A model generated the notes under the pieces. It searched no databases, was not told where the DNA came from, and saw only the letters and a program-made list of their open reading frames with translations. From Ctena decussata (Eukaryota; Mollusca; Bivalvia; Lucinida; Lucinidae): DNA of 64,000 nt. The stretch is taken from contig OZ022511.1 in assembly GCA_963989385.1 (NCBI GenBank), forward strand, positions 27,956,503 to 28,020,502, written 5' to 3'. This document shows positions 55,680 to 64,000 of the stretch, one piece after another. The translations under genes were made by a program, and so were the position numbers. Position 1 is the first letter of the stretch. Each line of letters starts with the position of its first letter.

Positions 55680-55922
55680 ACTTGGAGCAAATTCTTTCCT
55701 TTCAGGATAGATCCTATTTGGAAGAGTTGCACCATCCAGGGAAGCAAAGAGGAAGTCACGACAGTTGTTTCCCTTTGTAAAAATTGAGAAAAAATTAATT
55801 ATAAAGGTGTATGCATACACCTAAAAATATTAATCCACTTACGGACTTATGATTACCTGCCAGCCACGAAAAATGAAATAAATACACATGTCAGAGCTGT
55901 TAACAGAAAATTAGCCGCTGTA

Positions 55923-56147
55923 GTTTATAGGAATGGTCTCAACAAGAAGTTAAGACATGTCGTTTTTCAGATTATTTAGTCTTATGCGAGGCCTCGCATA
56001 AGACTCAAATAATCTGAAAACGAGCCTGAGATTTCCTTGTCGAGGACTCAACCCCATCATTGATTATTTTTCTCACCGATTATATTTTATAAAACAGAAT
56101 ATTTATTGGATATCTTAACTTCTTGTTGAAACCATTCCTATAAACTT
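55923..56147. mobile_element. Palindromic element with 'gcgaggcctcgc' core
   Basis: Outer arms 'agtttataggaatggtctca' + 'acaagaagttaaga' and complement. Inner hairpin 'cagattatttagtcttatgc' around 'gaggcctcgc'. No coding capacity. Confidence 0.7.
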
Positions 56148-56633
56148 CAAGCTAATTTTCTATTATTATTAATAGCGATGACATTTGTGTCAATTTCACG
56201 TTTTGCATGCATTTTTCATGAGAAGCAGTTAATCAGAAATCTACAGTGACACCTCATGCACATCATTTACTGTCAATTTCATTTTGCATGCAATTTACAT
56301 GACAGGTAGCAGCAAGTTGATTTGTTGAATTTAAGTATGTAATCAGTTGGGCTGTACTATATATAAATGATTGGCATTTCGAGACAGCTTTCTGAGCCTA
56401 GGCTGAGATAGAGGCCGAGATAGAAAAATCTCAGACACCTCTAGGAAGGGATTTTCTTTTCCAATGGGTGAGAAAAAAATAATCAATGATGGAGTTGATG
56501 CCTCGACAAGAAAATCTCATGTTCGTTTTCAGATTGCAAGCCTCGCATAGGACTAAATAATCTGTAAACTAGCTTGAGAGTTTCTTAACTTGGCCTCAAC
56601 ACCATCATAGATTCTATTCATTTAAAGCCCTAC

Positions 56634-56900
56634 CTTCAGGCAGACAAAGATCGTCGATTCCAAAAGAACGATCCTCATACCACGTGACCCATGTCCCATT
56701 ACTACAAGTAATTAAGGTTAGGAATATACTGTAATCTTCAGCTCTAGAACGACGGCCATGAATTACAGCTGGTATGTCCAATTTCCGGTAGCCATCTTGA
56801 CAGGAAAACTGGCACCATCCATAATAAGGACGCTCCAAACAATATGGTTCAAGAACTGCATTCGGAAGACTTCCGGTACAAACCGAGGGCTCAACAGAAA
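56634..56900 (-). CDS. Sushi-like gene, most upstream exon seen
   Basis: A 267-nt exon, symmetric phase 1. Acceptor 'taaatgttgcag', donor GTAGGG. It reads S-V-E-P-S-V-C-T-G-S-L-P-N-A-V-L-E-P-Y-C, G-W-C-Q-F-S-C-Q-D-G-Y-R-K-L, L-I-T-C-S-N-G-T-W-V-T-W and D-D-L-C-L-P-E-G. Same cysteine plan as 54989 (C..LPN/IPN..C, W-C-x-F-x-C-x-x-G-Y, C-x-x-G-x-W, C). No signal peptide, so more 5' exons must exist beyond 56900, possibly outside the window. The role is inferred as a secreted or surface protein; ligand unknown. Confidence 0.82.
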
Positions 56901-56989
56901 CTGCAACATTTAAATCTAAATTTAAATGAATAATAGTGAAGACGCTTTAACAGTTTTGGCACTTGCATGCAAGAGCAGTAAATTTTGTT

Positions 56990-57090
56990 ATTTGGTTGTT
57001 TTGGGTTTAAAGGCTGTTTGAGACAATATTTCAGTCTATAGCGAGCTGAAGAAAAGAGAAATGATAGGTGAGAGTAAAATATTCAAACAA
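56990..57090. repeat. Interspersed repeat (184-420 family), first half
   Basis: Matches the beginning of the 184-420 repeat ('gagacaatatttcagtct', 'gaagaaaagagaaatgatag'). The second half continues about 1.5 kb away. Confidence 0.5.
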
Positions 57091-57544
57091 GAAATATCTT
57101 TAAAAAAAGATATAAGACGAAGTGAAAGAAGACATATTTGAAACAAATAATATTTTTTTTTATTTCTGTTGAAATAAGAAATTGGCTGCAAGCAAGGTTT
57201 CAGAATACGTCCCGCAAAATTATCTGCACTCAAAGCTTTAAATACACTATACGCCTTTAATAATTAAAATGTAAAAAAGGACCAAAATCTAATGGGATAT
57301 CTATGAGAAATTTTTACTGTGATTGAAAAAATTCCAAGTTCAAAACCCTGTCTCTATGTCATAATAACAAAATAAAAACTGGCTAAGTTCAAAATGCTGT
57401 AAATATGTCTGATATTATTATTGAATAGTAGTATCCTTATGTTGGGGTTATCCACTATGGCGAGAAACCAAACTGGTCCGTAAATTATTTACATTCTTCG
57501 GTACATTCCGATATGCTTCCGATGATACGGTATTGTATTTTACC

Positions 57545-58310
57545 CGGTTCAGTACAGCCGGGTGAGTAAATTTACCGGAACGGACCGGAATGGACTGAAT
57601 TACCGGAACGGACACCGGAACGGACCCGTTTTCCGCTATCTTCAGTAGATATTTGTAATATTTTTTTAATTAAATAACTCTTATTTACTATTAATATATA
57701 TTCTGTATGCCATCTAGCGCAAATCAATTAGAGATATTAGTCAAAATACTCTTTGAGTATTTTGCGCCATGGGTAGGCCTCTTAATACCCCATGCACATG
57801 CGTTTCATCTTAAAATCATATAATCTTATACAAAAATCTGGTTATCTTTCTTCCAAGACTTGGAGCGAATGAAAAACTCAAAAATTCCTGAATTTTTGTT
57901 CCATAGTATCATGACCAACATTTCAGCCATAGAAAATATGTAGAGCTATTGTGTTTCAGCTTTAAATTGAAACATTACAGTGGTCTAAATGTATAAAGGG
58001 AAACTTTGTATATCGATTGTACAGTTAGCACCATTATCATGTTTCAATAAGTCGTCAATTTATCTGACGGACAGACATTTGTTTCGCCAATAGTCCTTAT
58101 CAGATATTGTCAAATCAAAATCAGGGGTTGCAAGTTAAGAAAAATACATGTTAGTCATAGGTAGGGCCTTGAATTAATCTGCGCGTGTAGATTGTATCAA
58201 AATATCTCAAAAATCGGCTGGAAATATGAATAATAAGGGTCCGTTCCGGTCCGACCCGGTAATTAGGTCCGTTCCGGTAAATTTACGCACCGAGTACAGC
58301 CTGAACTACT
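57545..58310. mobile_element. TIR element with 'ccggaacgga' repeats
   Basis: Inverted ends: 'ggttcagtacagccgggtga' + 'gtaaatttaccggaacgga' on the left; the complement ending 'cgagtacagcctgaac' on the right. Internal 'accggaacgga' repeats occur near both ends. No transposase seen. It lies in the interval that splits the 184-420-type repeat. Confidence 0.6.
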
Positions 58311-58564
58311 TTTTTACTACGAAAGACTTTTCGCACCATAGAATCTTTTTTTCTCAAGCCATCGGCATTTGAGTTTCTCGGGTTCTGCTTAACTCTATCA
58401 ATCATTACAGCGTTAAAGTGAAAAACATATTTAAAACTAAATGCAAAGTGCAAATAATAACATTTTTAATGTAACTAAATCTTCTAACAGGTGAATAACA
58501 ATTCTATGACATACAGAGATCAAGTCAAGTTTTGGCGGCAACGATGATTTTATTAGACTTCGTC

Positions 58565-58700
58565 TAACAACACACACCCGCACCTACTGAAAGCACAGTA
58601 GGTTCTTGCCCTACTTTTATCCAAATAAGTAGGACGCCCCGGCATTGAAAGATACCCATCACCATCGCCCAGCCGCAACCAACTCCAAGAGCAGTGAAAG
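58565..58700. repeat. Interspersed repeat (184-420 family), second half
   Basis: Continues the 56990 piece: 'cacccgcacctactgaaagc', 'ttatccaaataagtaggacg'. Confidence 0.5.
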
Positions 58701-61025
58701 CGATATGGGATCCGCTTTAGAAAGTGTCTCAAAAACATGAAGCTTGTTCCGAATTTCCTGTGACTGTTTCTTTTATCAACCTGAAGGAAACTTTTCAAAC
58801 GTCTGTATGGTTATAGCACAATAATAACACTTTGCATCAATGAAGTTTCTATACAAGTCGGCACGGAACAGGACGTCATAATGCAAAATTAATTACTTTC
58901 CTAAGCTAACTTGGGAAAAGGTATCTATAAGCACTAGCTTGCTGCCTAATCCCAATAAATTCATGTGTTGTATTATTATATATGTGTAGCATCCCGTAGT
59001 CCGTGCAGTCACTCCATTCGGACCAATTTAATGCCTCTGGTAATTATATTACTGTAACACGGGGGACAACCGTTAAGTAAACAACTGGGAAGTAAAATAC
59101 TAATAAGAATAGTCTGCTTTTTAAACGTTTATCCCTGATAGACCCTAACAAGAATGATTGCAAACTTAACTAGACGATCTTAACTATAGTATGAAAGATG
59201 ATTCATTAGCTTAATATGATTGATGAATGATGATGATGACAGTAATGGAGATTTGGTAACGTGGCTTACAACATCTATCAACTTCCTATTACATACTGAT
59301 TACACCCCGTGACAAGACGGTATGGGGTCGTAATTACACTTAACAAAATTCACTCTAAGAAATCCTCGCAATAAAGAGGAGTAACTAACTTACAATCCAC
59401 TATGCACCATGGTGCCTAACTATGCTTTGCTGTGCTGTTACGCCAAGGACCGGGGAGGGGTCATTGTTTTGGTCCTAGAGGACTTGAAGGCCATTTAGGG
59501 GATGGAGATGGGAACGTCCAGCGTAGTGAGTGTAACCTGAATAACAGGGTAACGTAACAAGACTGCCCAGGATTCGAAGCGCAACTTACAAATACATCCA
59601 CAGTGTGAATATGGCCATTTAAACACACTTAAATTTACAGCTAAAGTATTTTTGACCCACCATGTGAGTTTACTCTGAGCGAATCTTGGGCAACCTGGCC
59701 TCGGCCGAGGTAGCTGAATCCACAACTTCGCGCCTATCAACCCACGAAACTTGACACGGTAAAACTAAAGCACCAAGTCACAACACACAGACTTGGAAAT
59801 AACCCAACTACTAACTGGTTAATTTACTCCACCGCCTAAAATATCATGTGAAGCACCTCACCGCTGAGGTTTACAATTCAACCATGCACCCTCACCATAG
59901 TCAAAAAACACCTATGGAGACTACCGGGTACCTCTTATAAGGAACTTAAATAAAGGTCAAATCTACTTTTCAGTCTTAACAAATTTAGAGATTAACCGCG
60001 TCTTCGAATCCTGAACCGTGAACGTTAAAAACCCATTTTGCAAGGTTAACTTACTCACTAGTAGTCTCTGCTAGACTTGGATCAACAACTAGACTAGATC
60101 TCAGTTTTCTTTTAACAATACAATTTCTGATGACGTCCGACAAGGAGTCTGGGGGCAAGATCTCAAGACCACAATTTCCGATATTTTTAGGTGGACGCAG
60201 CGGTCTTATACCCGGGTGGCCAAATTCAGTGGCCGTAAAGTGGCAGTCATTTAAGCCAATCGCAGAGACTGGCCGCACGGACAGAGGATTCTGATTGATT
60301 GCAGCATCCGCAGCCCGCAAGAGGGAGTGCGCAAGCGCTGGCCGTAGCTGGCCATTCGATCCGCCAATGGCAAAGACGGATCATCTCCCCGTCAGGTGCA
60401 GCGAGTCATGGGACTGATTCAAAATGGCTGCGCTCATTGAAGAGGGAAATTCAACTGTCATCGAGTTGTTTCTTGGTTTTTATGGAAACTAACGAGGCTT
60501 ACAACCCTTTATGCACGTAAGCATAAGTTCCATGCTATGGCAGTTAGCAGGATTTATTGCTGATTATGTCATATCAGCAACCAAGTGAGAAATGGACAGG
60601 TAAATAATCACCAAAGGAAAAGTCACATATTTTCACGAGTTGTACAGCCCAACAGGGATGTTTCACTGCCCTCCCGGTTTAAAAAAGTTCGTCCCGAACT
60701 GACAGTAAACATCCGAATCGACACAGTACTTGTCCATTTCTCTTCTGATCTCTGTACTCTGTTTATCTATGTATTTATTCCAACTAAGTCGGAAGACTAT
60801 GCTTGACTGGACTATTTTGTATTCTGGGAACATTTCCCATTTAACTATTTTAGTCCGGCAAATTTACAAAATGCTTATAACCTAACTGGACTACCTGCGA
60901 TAGGTTACCTATGTTACCGCAATGGTAACTATTGGTCCAGCAAAATACAAACTTCAGCTAACCTGACGGGACTACTTTTCTTCAAGAACGGGACATTTTC
61001 CCGTAGAACATACATGCTAGTAAAC
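58701..61025. other. Intergenic, no recognised gene
   Basis: An 89-codon frame on the - strand (60051-60320) ends near a donor-like GTGAGT but has no start codon of its own and no family motif. The interval is less AT-rich than its surroundings near 59400-60450. No mobile-element ends were found. Confidence 0.35.
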
Positions 61026-61728
61026 TATACTTAGTAAAACAATTGAAGGATATTAAATTTTAATCATATTTGTGACTTTTAATGCAATATATACCAAATT
61101 AAATGTGCGTGCATGTACTTGTACCGGGCATATGCAATTAATGCGCAGGATTAATTAACGTCACGCTACAGTGGTTACTGTAAGGTACCATTCCAAAAGT
61201 ACAGACCCCCTAGTGCAAAAAATCACAAACAATTAAAATTGAGTTTTAACCTGCTGTTTTGGAAGTTATTTACATAGGCACCTTGCCTGATCATTTACGC
61301 ATCTCTTAATATATTCTGATGCCAACTATTCTGCTGCTGATAAAGGCGAAATTAACGAATATCCAGGGCAGTGAGTAGGAGTAGTCTTGATTCTTCTGAT
61401 TTGCAAATGTGTCAAATCCTTTTATTGTGTAACTAACGTTTTATGGGAATGATGGTCTCCTTATGGTAAACCATTCACCTCCCTGAAAGCGGTATTAACA
61501 ACAATATAGCAATAACTATGCATGTTTGTGACTTCATGATGTAGGGGTTATTCTATTTGGAGCGGTACTGTACTGTAACCACTTAAGCGTGACTTTTATT
61601 GGTCAGGTTTTTAATTGTAAGATACCAGATACCATTGAAAGCATGCATATTGAAATTTGTAAAGATTTTGTTTTAAGTAAAAATAATCATAGAATTTTAA
61701 TATCCTTCAATTGTTTTACTAAGTATAT
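61026..61728. mobile_element. 700-bp TIR element
   Basis: Inverted ends 'tatacttagtaaaacaattg' + 'aaggatatta' and complement. A second, inner inverted pair 'cacgct.cagtggttac' lies near 61162 and 61580. No coding capacity. Confidence 0.7.
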
Positions 61729-61886
61729 ATGGATTCATGGCTGATGATCAGTGTGATGGGCAACGAGGAGAATAGTGGTTATAAAGATGATGACTCAGTG
61801 TCACCATATTCTGTTTGCTTTATATTTCAGCATGGAGAAGCTCACATCCGCGCCACTCTGCTTTCCGTCAATTATCCACTGTACAT

Positions 61887-62142
61887 CTATGTAGCAGAGG
61901 GAGGCAGAAGAACAACGTCTCCAAGGGTCGCTATAAGATTATATAAGGGGAAAGAATCCAGAATTTGTCTCATACTACCCATTGCACCACAAGAGCCTGT
62001 ATGCAGATCAGCCCAGCGCATGACACAACCTGCACACAGGAAATCCTGTGGATACACTTGAGCCATAAAATTGCTTCCAGAGACATCTTCGGGTCTTCTT
62101 GATGGGAATAGTTTGAACAAAGAATCAACCAGTTTCTCAGTA
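61887..62142 (-). CDS. Uncharacterised coding segment, possible last exon
   Basis: On the - strand an open frame reads T-E-K-L-V-D-S-L-F-K-L-F-P-S-R-R-P-E-D-V, then Y-P-Q-D-F-L-C-A-G-C-V-M-R-W-A-D and ends L-G-D-V-V-L-L-P-P-S-A-T with a stop. The composition is protein-like and the C-x-x-C ... C pattern could be structural. It lies 0.4 kb downstream of 62555-62790, in the same direction, so it may be the last exon of the same gene. No family recognised. Confidence 0.4.
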
Positions 62143-62554
62143 TTTATCCCTCATACTTCCTCTCTATGTGAGGGATTTGTTTAAAATTTGTTTTTAATAA
62201 CAATCATAAAATATATTTCTGTGATTGGCAGCTACGGCTCTATTCTGACTTTCCAAATATAGGCTCTATACAGTGCGTATACAAATATACATTCTGTATA
62301 GTGTATATACAATTTATGCAGCTGCCAATCATAACAAAGGGAGGGGCTTTGGGTTAGCGTTGATCTAGATTGTAGATCAGCGGGTTGCATGGATTGGAGG
62401 GGGCGGGGCAATCACAAACAGGGGAGGCTTTGGGTCGGAGTTGATCTATGCCTTAGATCAGTGGGTTGCATGGATATAGTGGGAACAGGGAAGGCTTTAG
62501 GGGTGGGGTTGATCTATAACTCAGATCAATTGTTTGCAGGTGGGGAAGGGTGTT

Positions 62555-62790
62555 TTATTGACCTAGGGGTTGAGGTCTTTCCACCCAGAGACTGCTTAGG
62601 GAGTACTCCGTCCCATCCGGCAGTCTCACGCTCTCCAAATTCTGGAGGGCGAAGAGGTTCATGGGGGTGAAGCGAACTGAATAGTTCTCATGCTCCCACC
62701 CCTGAATGGCACGTTCCCGTGCCTCTTGTATGAGGCGAGCATGGGGAGAATCATCCGCCATGCTGGGTGCACCATAAAAAAATACCGAGG
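62555..62790 (-). pseudogene. Zinc-finger gene, third coding block (shifted frame)
   Basis: Reads V-F-F-Y-G-A-P-S-M-A-D-D-S-P-H-A, R-L-I-Q-E-A-R-E-R-A-I-Q-G-W-E-H-E-N-Y, F-A-L-Q-N-L-E-S-V-R-L-P-D-G-T-E-Y, and L-S-S-L-W-V-E, and then stops at 62555. Protein-like with a mixed charged helix. It is one base out of frame with the preceding block, and the change falls at an A7 run (coding T7) near 62775-62781. It has an ATG of its own at 62761, so it could instead be a separate start. Confidence 0.5.
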
Positions 62791-63537
62791 ATCGGCCGGA
62801 CCAGTGGGGGAAAGAGGGCAGCCGGAATTCTTGGGGTCGCCATGACCTCTACCTCAGCTACAGACATGGCCTGGGCTAAGATGTCCCCATGGGAGACATC
62901 AGGGTTGGGAGTGGGGGATGAGATTGGGTCGGGACCACAGTTGGGTCCTTCTTGGCCAATAAGGTCAGAACCGAAGCTGGTCCCCGGGGCTGAGTCTTCT
63001 TCGGGTATTGAGAAGAACCCAGGGGTTTGGTCCTCCTCTGAAATGGAGGAGGTCCCAGGGGCATGGGAAGGGCCGGGGATAATAGACTGGACCGCGGTCT
63101 GTAATTCCGCGTCCATCAGGGATATGGGGACTGAGGTGTCCGCAACCTCAGTGGACACTTCAGGTTCTTCCACAAGGGATTGAAGTGTGGGCAGGTCTTG
63201 GCTAAGGGGCGAAAAGGGGGTAAATGAGTTTAAGTCAGTGAAGAGGGGTAGGGATGAAGAAGGGCGTTCATCCATGCAAGGGGTGGGGGGATCTGTGAGG
63301 GTAGGAACTGGGGAATGTGACCGGGTGAGGTCCAAGGTGGTATTAGAAAACATACAGTCTGTGTATACTGTCTCTGAACCTTCAGCAAATGTGACACTAG
63401 GAAAGTCAAAGCTACCAGCTGGGTCAAGTTGAATGGAATCTGTCTCAGGGGGTACAAGATCGTTCACAGGCTCACCGGCAGTTTGTACAGCATTAACTCC
63501 TGGAAGATCAACATATATAAGGAAGGCTTGGCGGGGA
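62751..63537 (-). pseudogene. Zinc-finger gene, acidic Pro/Ser-rich middle block
   Basis: About 260 open codons. Rich in P, S, E, D and T, with a repeated 'S-E-E-D-Q-T-P-G / I-P-E-E-D-S-A-P-G' motif, so probably disordered. It begins, in a frame different from the zinc-finger block, near 'Y-V-D-L-P-G-V-N-A-V' and ends P-L-V-R-P-I-L-G. The switch lies at the TATATAT stretch near 63515. No enzymatic domain. It may be an activation-type region of a zinc-finger protein or a lineage-specific repeat-borne gene. Confidence 0.5.
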
Positions 63538-63778
63538 AATTATGTTTGCGAAGCATATGCTGATGAAGTCTCTTCCTGCGCCTCGGCGCTACACAATAAC
63601 CACAGAAGTCGCACTTCACGCTTTTGATGTGCACTGATTGAATATGGTCCTTGAGATACCGTTCTCTTTCAAAGGTTTTATGACACACCACACAGGTGTA
63701 GTTTCTCAGCGTACTGGTTCTGAATGAACTTGCAGGTAATGCTTGGAGTTCCATCAAGGAGGGTATTCTACTCATGAT
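63476..63778 (-). CDS. C2H2 zinc-finger exon
   Basis: Acceptor 'tctaatttcag' and donor GTGAGC enclose 303 nt (101 codons, phase 0 to 0). It starts with I-M-S-R-I-P-S-L-M-E-L. First finger: Y-T-C-V-V-C-H-K-T-F-E-R-E-R-Y-L-K-D-H-I-Q-S-V-H (positions about 63625-63700, C-x2-C-x12-H-x4-H). Second: K-C-D-F-C-G-Y-C-V-A ... L-H-Q-H-M-L-R-K-H. Two adjacent fingers and a basic linker suggest nucleic-acid binding in the nucleus. The next block (62751-63537) overlaps it in another frame, so either the donor is used and the continuation is elsewhere, or a 1-nt shift joins the two. The exact family is not recognised. Confidence 0.7.
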
Positions 63779-64000
63779 CTGAAATTAGAAGTTTCTGCTC
63801 GTCGGATGGGGTTATTAGTTGTAAACGAACGATAACAAGGTATAAACGGCTAGATGGTACCAGTCAATTTCCATTTTGGGGATTACGGCGACATTTCCTT
63901 TCAGTTGAAATCCGTATCTTAGAATACAAAAGTTACTACTTGGTATGAGGGTATAGCTGTCCACTGGGCAATTCAGTGAGGACACAGTCTACGCCCAAGT
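63779..64000. other. Upstream intron or flank of the zinc-finger exon
   Basis: No exon or repeat recognised. Confidence 0.35.

Larger units (their letters stand above)
55229..56633 (-). other. Intron of the sushi-like gene, MITE-filled
   Basis: Contains the MITE at 55465-55679, a palindromic element at about 55923-56147 and a related piece at about 56395-56600 ('gcctcgcataggact'). A possible exon-like frame next to the first MITE is discussed under rejected items. Confidence 0.5.

Noticed and set aside
55680..55790. Candidate extra exon of the sushi-like gene (N-C-R-D-F-L-F ... T-L-P-N-R)
   Set aside because: The acceptor would be AAG and the frame that contains the cysteine is phase 0, not the phase 1 needed by the neighbouring exons; in phase 1 it stops at once. 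It could be a dead exon cut by the adjacent MITE, but it is not supported.
62767..63432. Open frames on the + strand opposite the zinc-finger blocks
   Set aside because: Mirror frames of the Pro/Ser-rich coding block on the - strand; Gly/Ser/Glu-rich without motifs.

Overview
This window looks like a piece of a bivalve mollusc nuclear genome, probably a heterodont clam. The evidence is short exons with GT/AG borders in long AT-rich introns, paired secreted coiled-coil/C1q genes, a sushi-like gene, tRNA-derived SINEs, tandem-repeat-cored elements with CCGT-rich linkers, and a very high density of hairpin MITEs. No prokaryotic signal (operons, Shine-Dalgarno sites, CRISPR) is seen. The species call is inference from repeat style and gene content.

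Layout. (1) About 2.2-12.7 kb, + strand: the 3' half of a short-chain dehydrogenase/reductase (SDR) gene. Three homologous 100-nt exons (2176, 2962 and 9681) share phase and all begin with the same V-S-P-G-x-V-E-T-P block. They precede one terminal exon (12510-12668), an arrangement expected of mutually exclusive alternative exons. (2) 13.9-20.6 kb, - strand: a secreted coiled-coil/C1q-domain gene (copy 1). Its C1q exon is split by a 3.72-kb transposon with a CAG target duplication. (3) 33.2-36.2 kb, - strand: its paralogue (copy 2), duplicated with intron and upstream sequence. It has a 703-bp TA-flanked MITE in the C1q exon and a 1-nt frameshift in the coiled coil. (4) 38.4-56.9 kb, - strand: at least six phase-compatible exons of a cysteine-rich sushi/CCP-like protein, ending at a stop codon at 38427. 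A 108-bp MITE sits inside the splice donor of one exon. (5) 61.9-63.8 kb, - strand: a C2H2 zinc-finger exon followed by acidic Pro/Ser-rich and conserved-looking coding segments in three frames.

The rest is repeats: eight copies of a 236-bp foldback MITE (TIR GAGCCGCGACACG, 4-bp target duplications), ACGTCA-rich MITEs, TTAA-bounded MITEs, a mariner-like TA element, LINE remnants, two SINEs with perfect 12-bp target duplications, three or more large tandem-repeat elements, a perfect 133-bp palindrome and an approximately 1.44-kb palindrome. The genes do not form one pathway. C1q and sushi proteins are both typical of molluscan secreted recognition or immune repertoires, but no functional link between them can be shown here. 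All calls come from reading the sequence. No homology search or folding was run, and divergent exons and transposases are certainly under-called.
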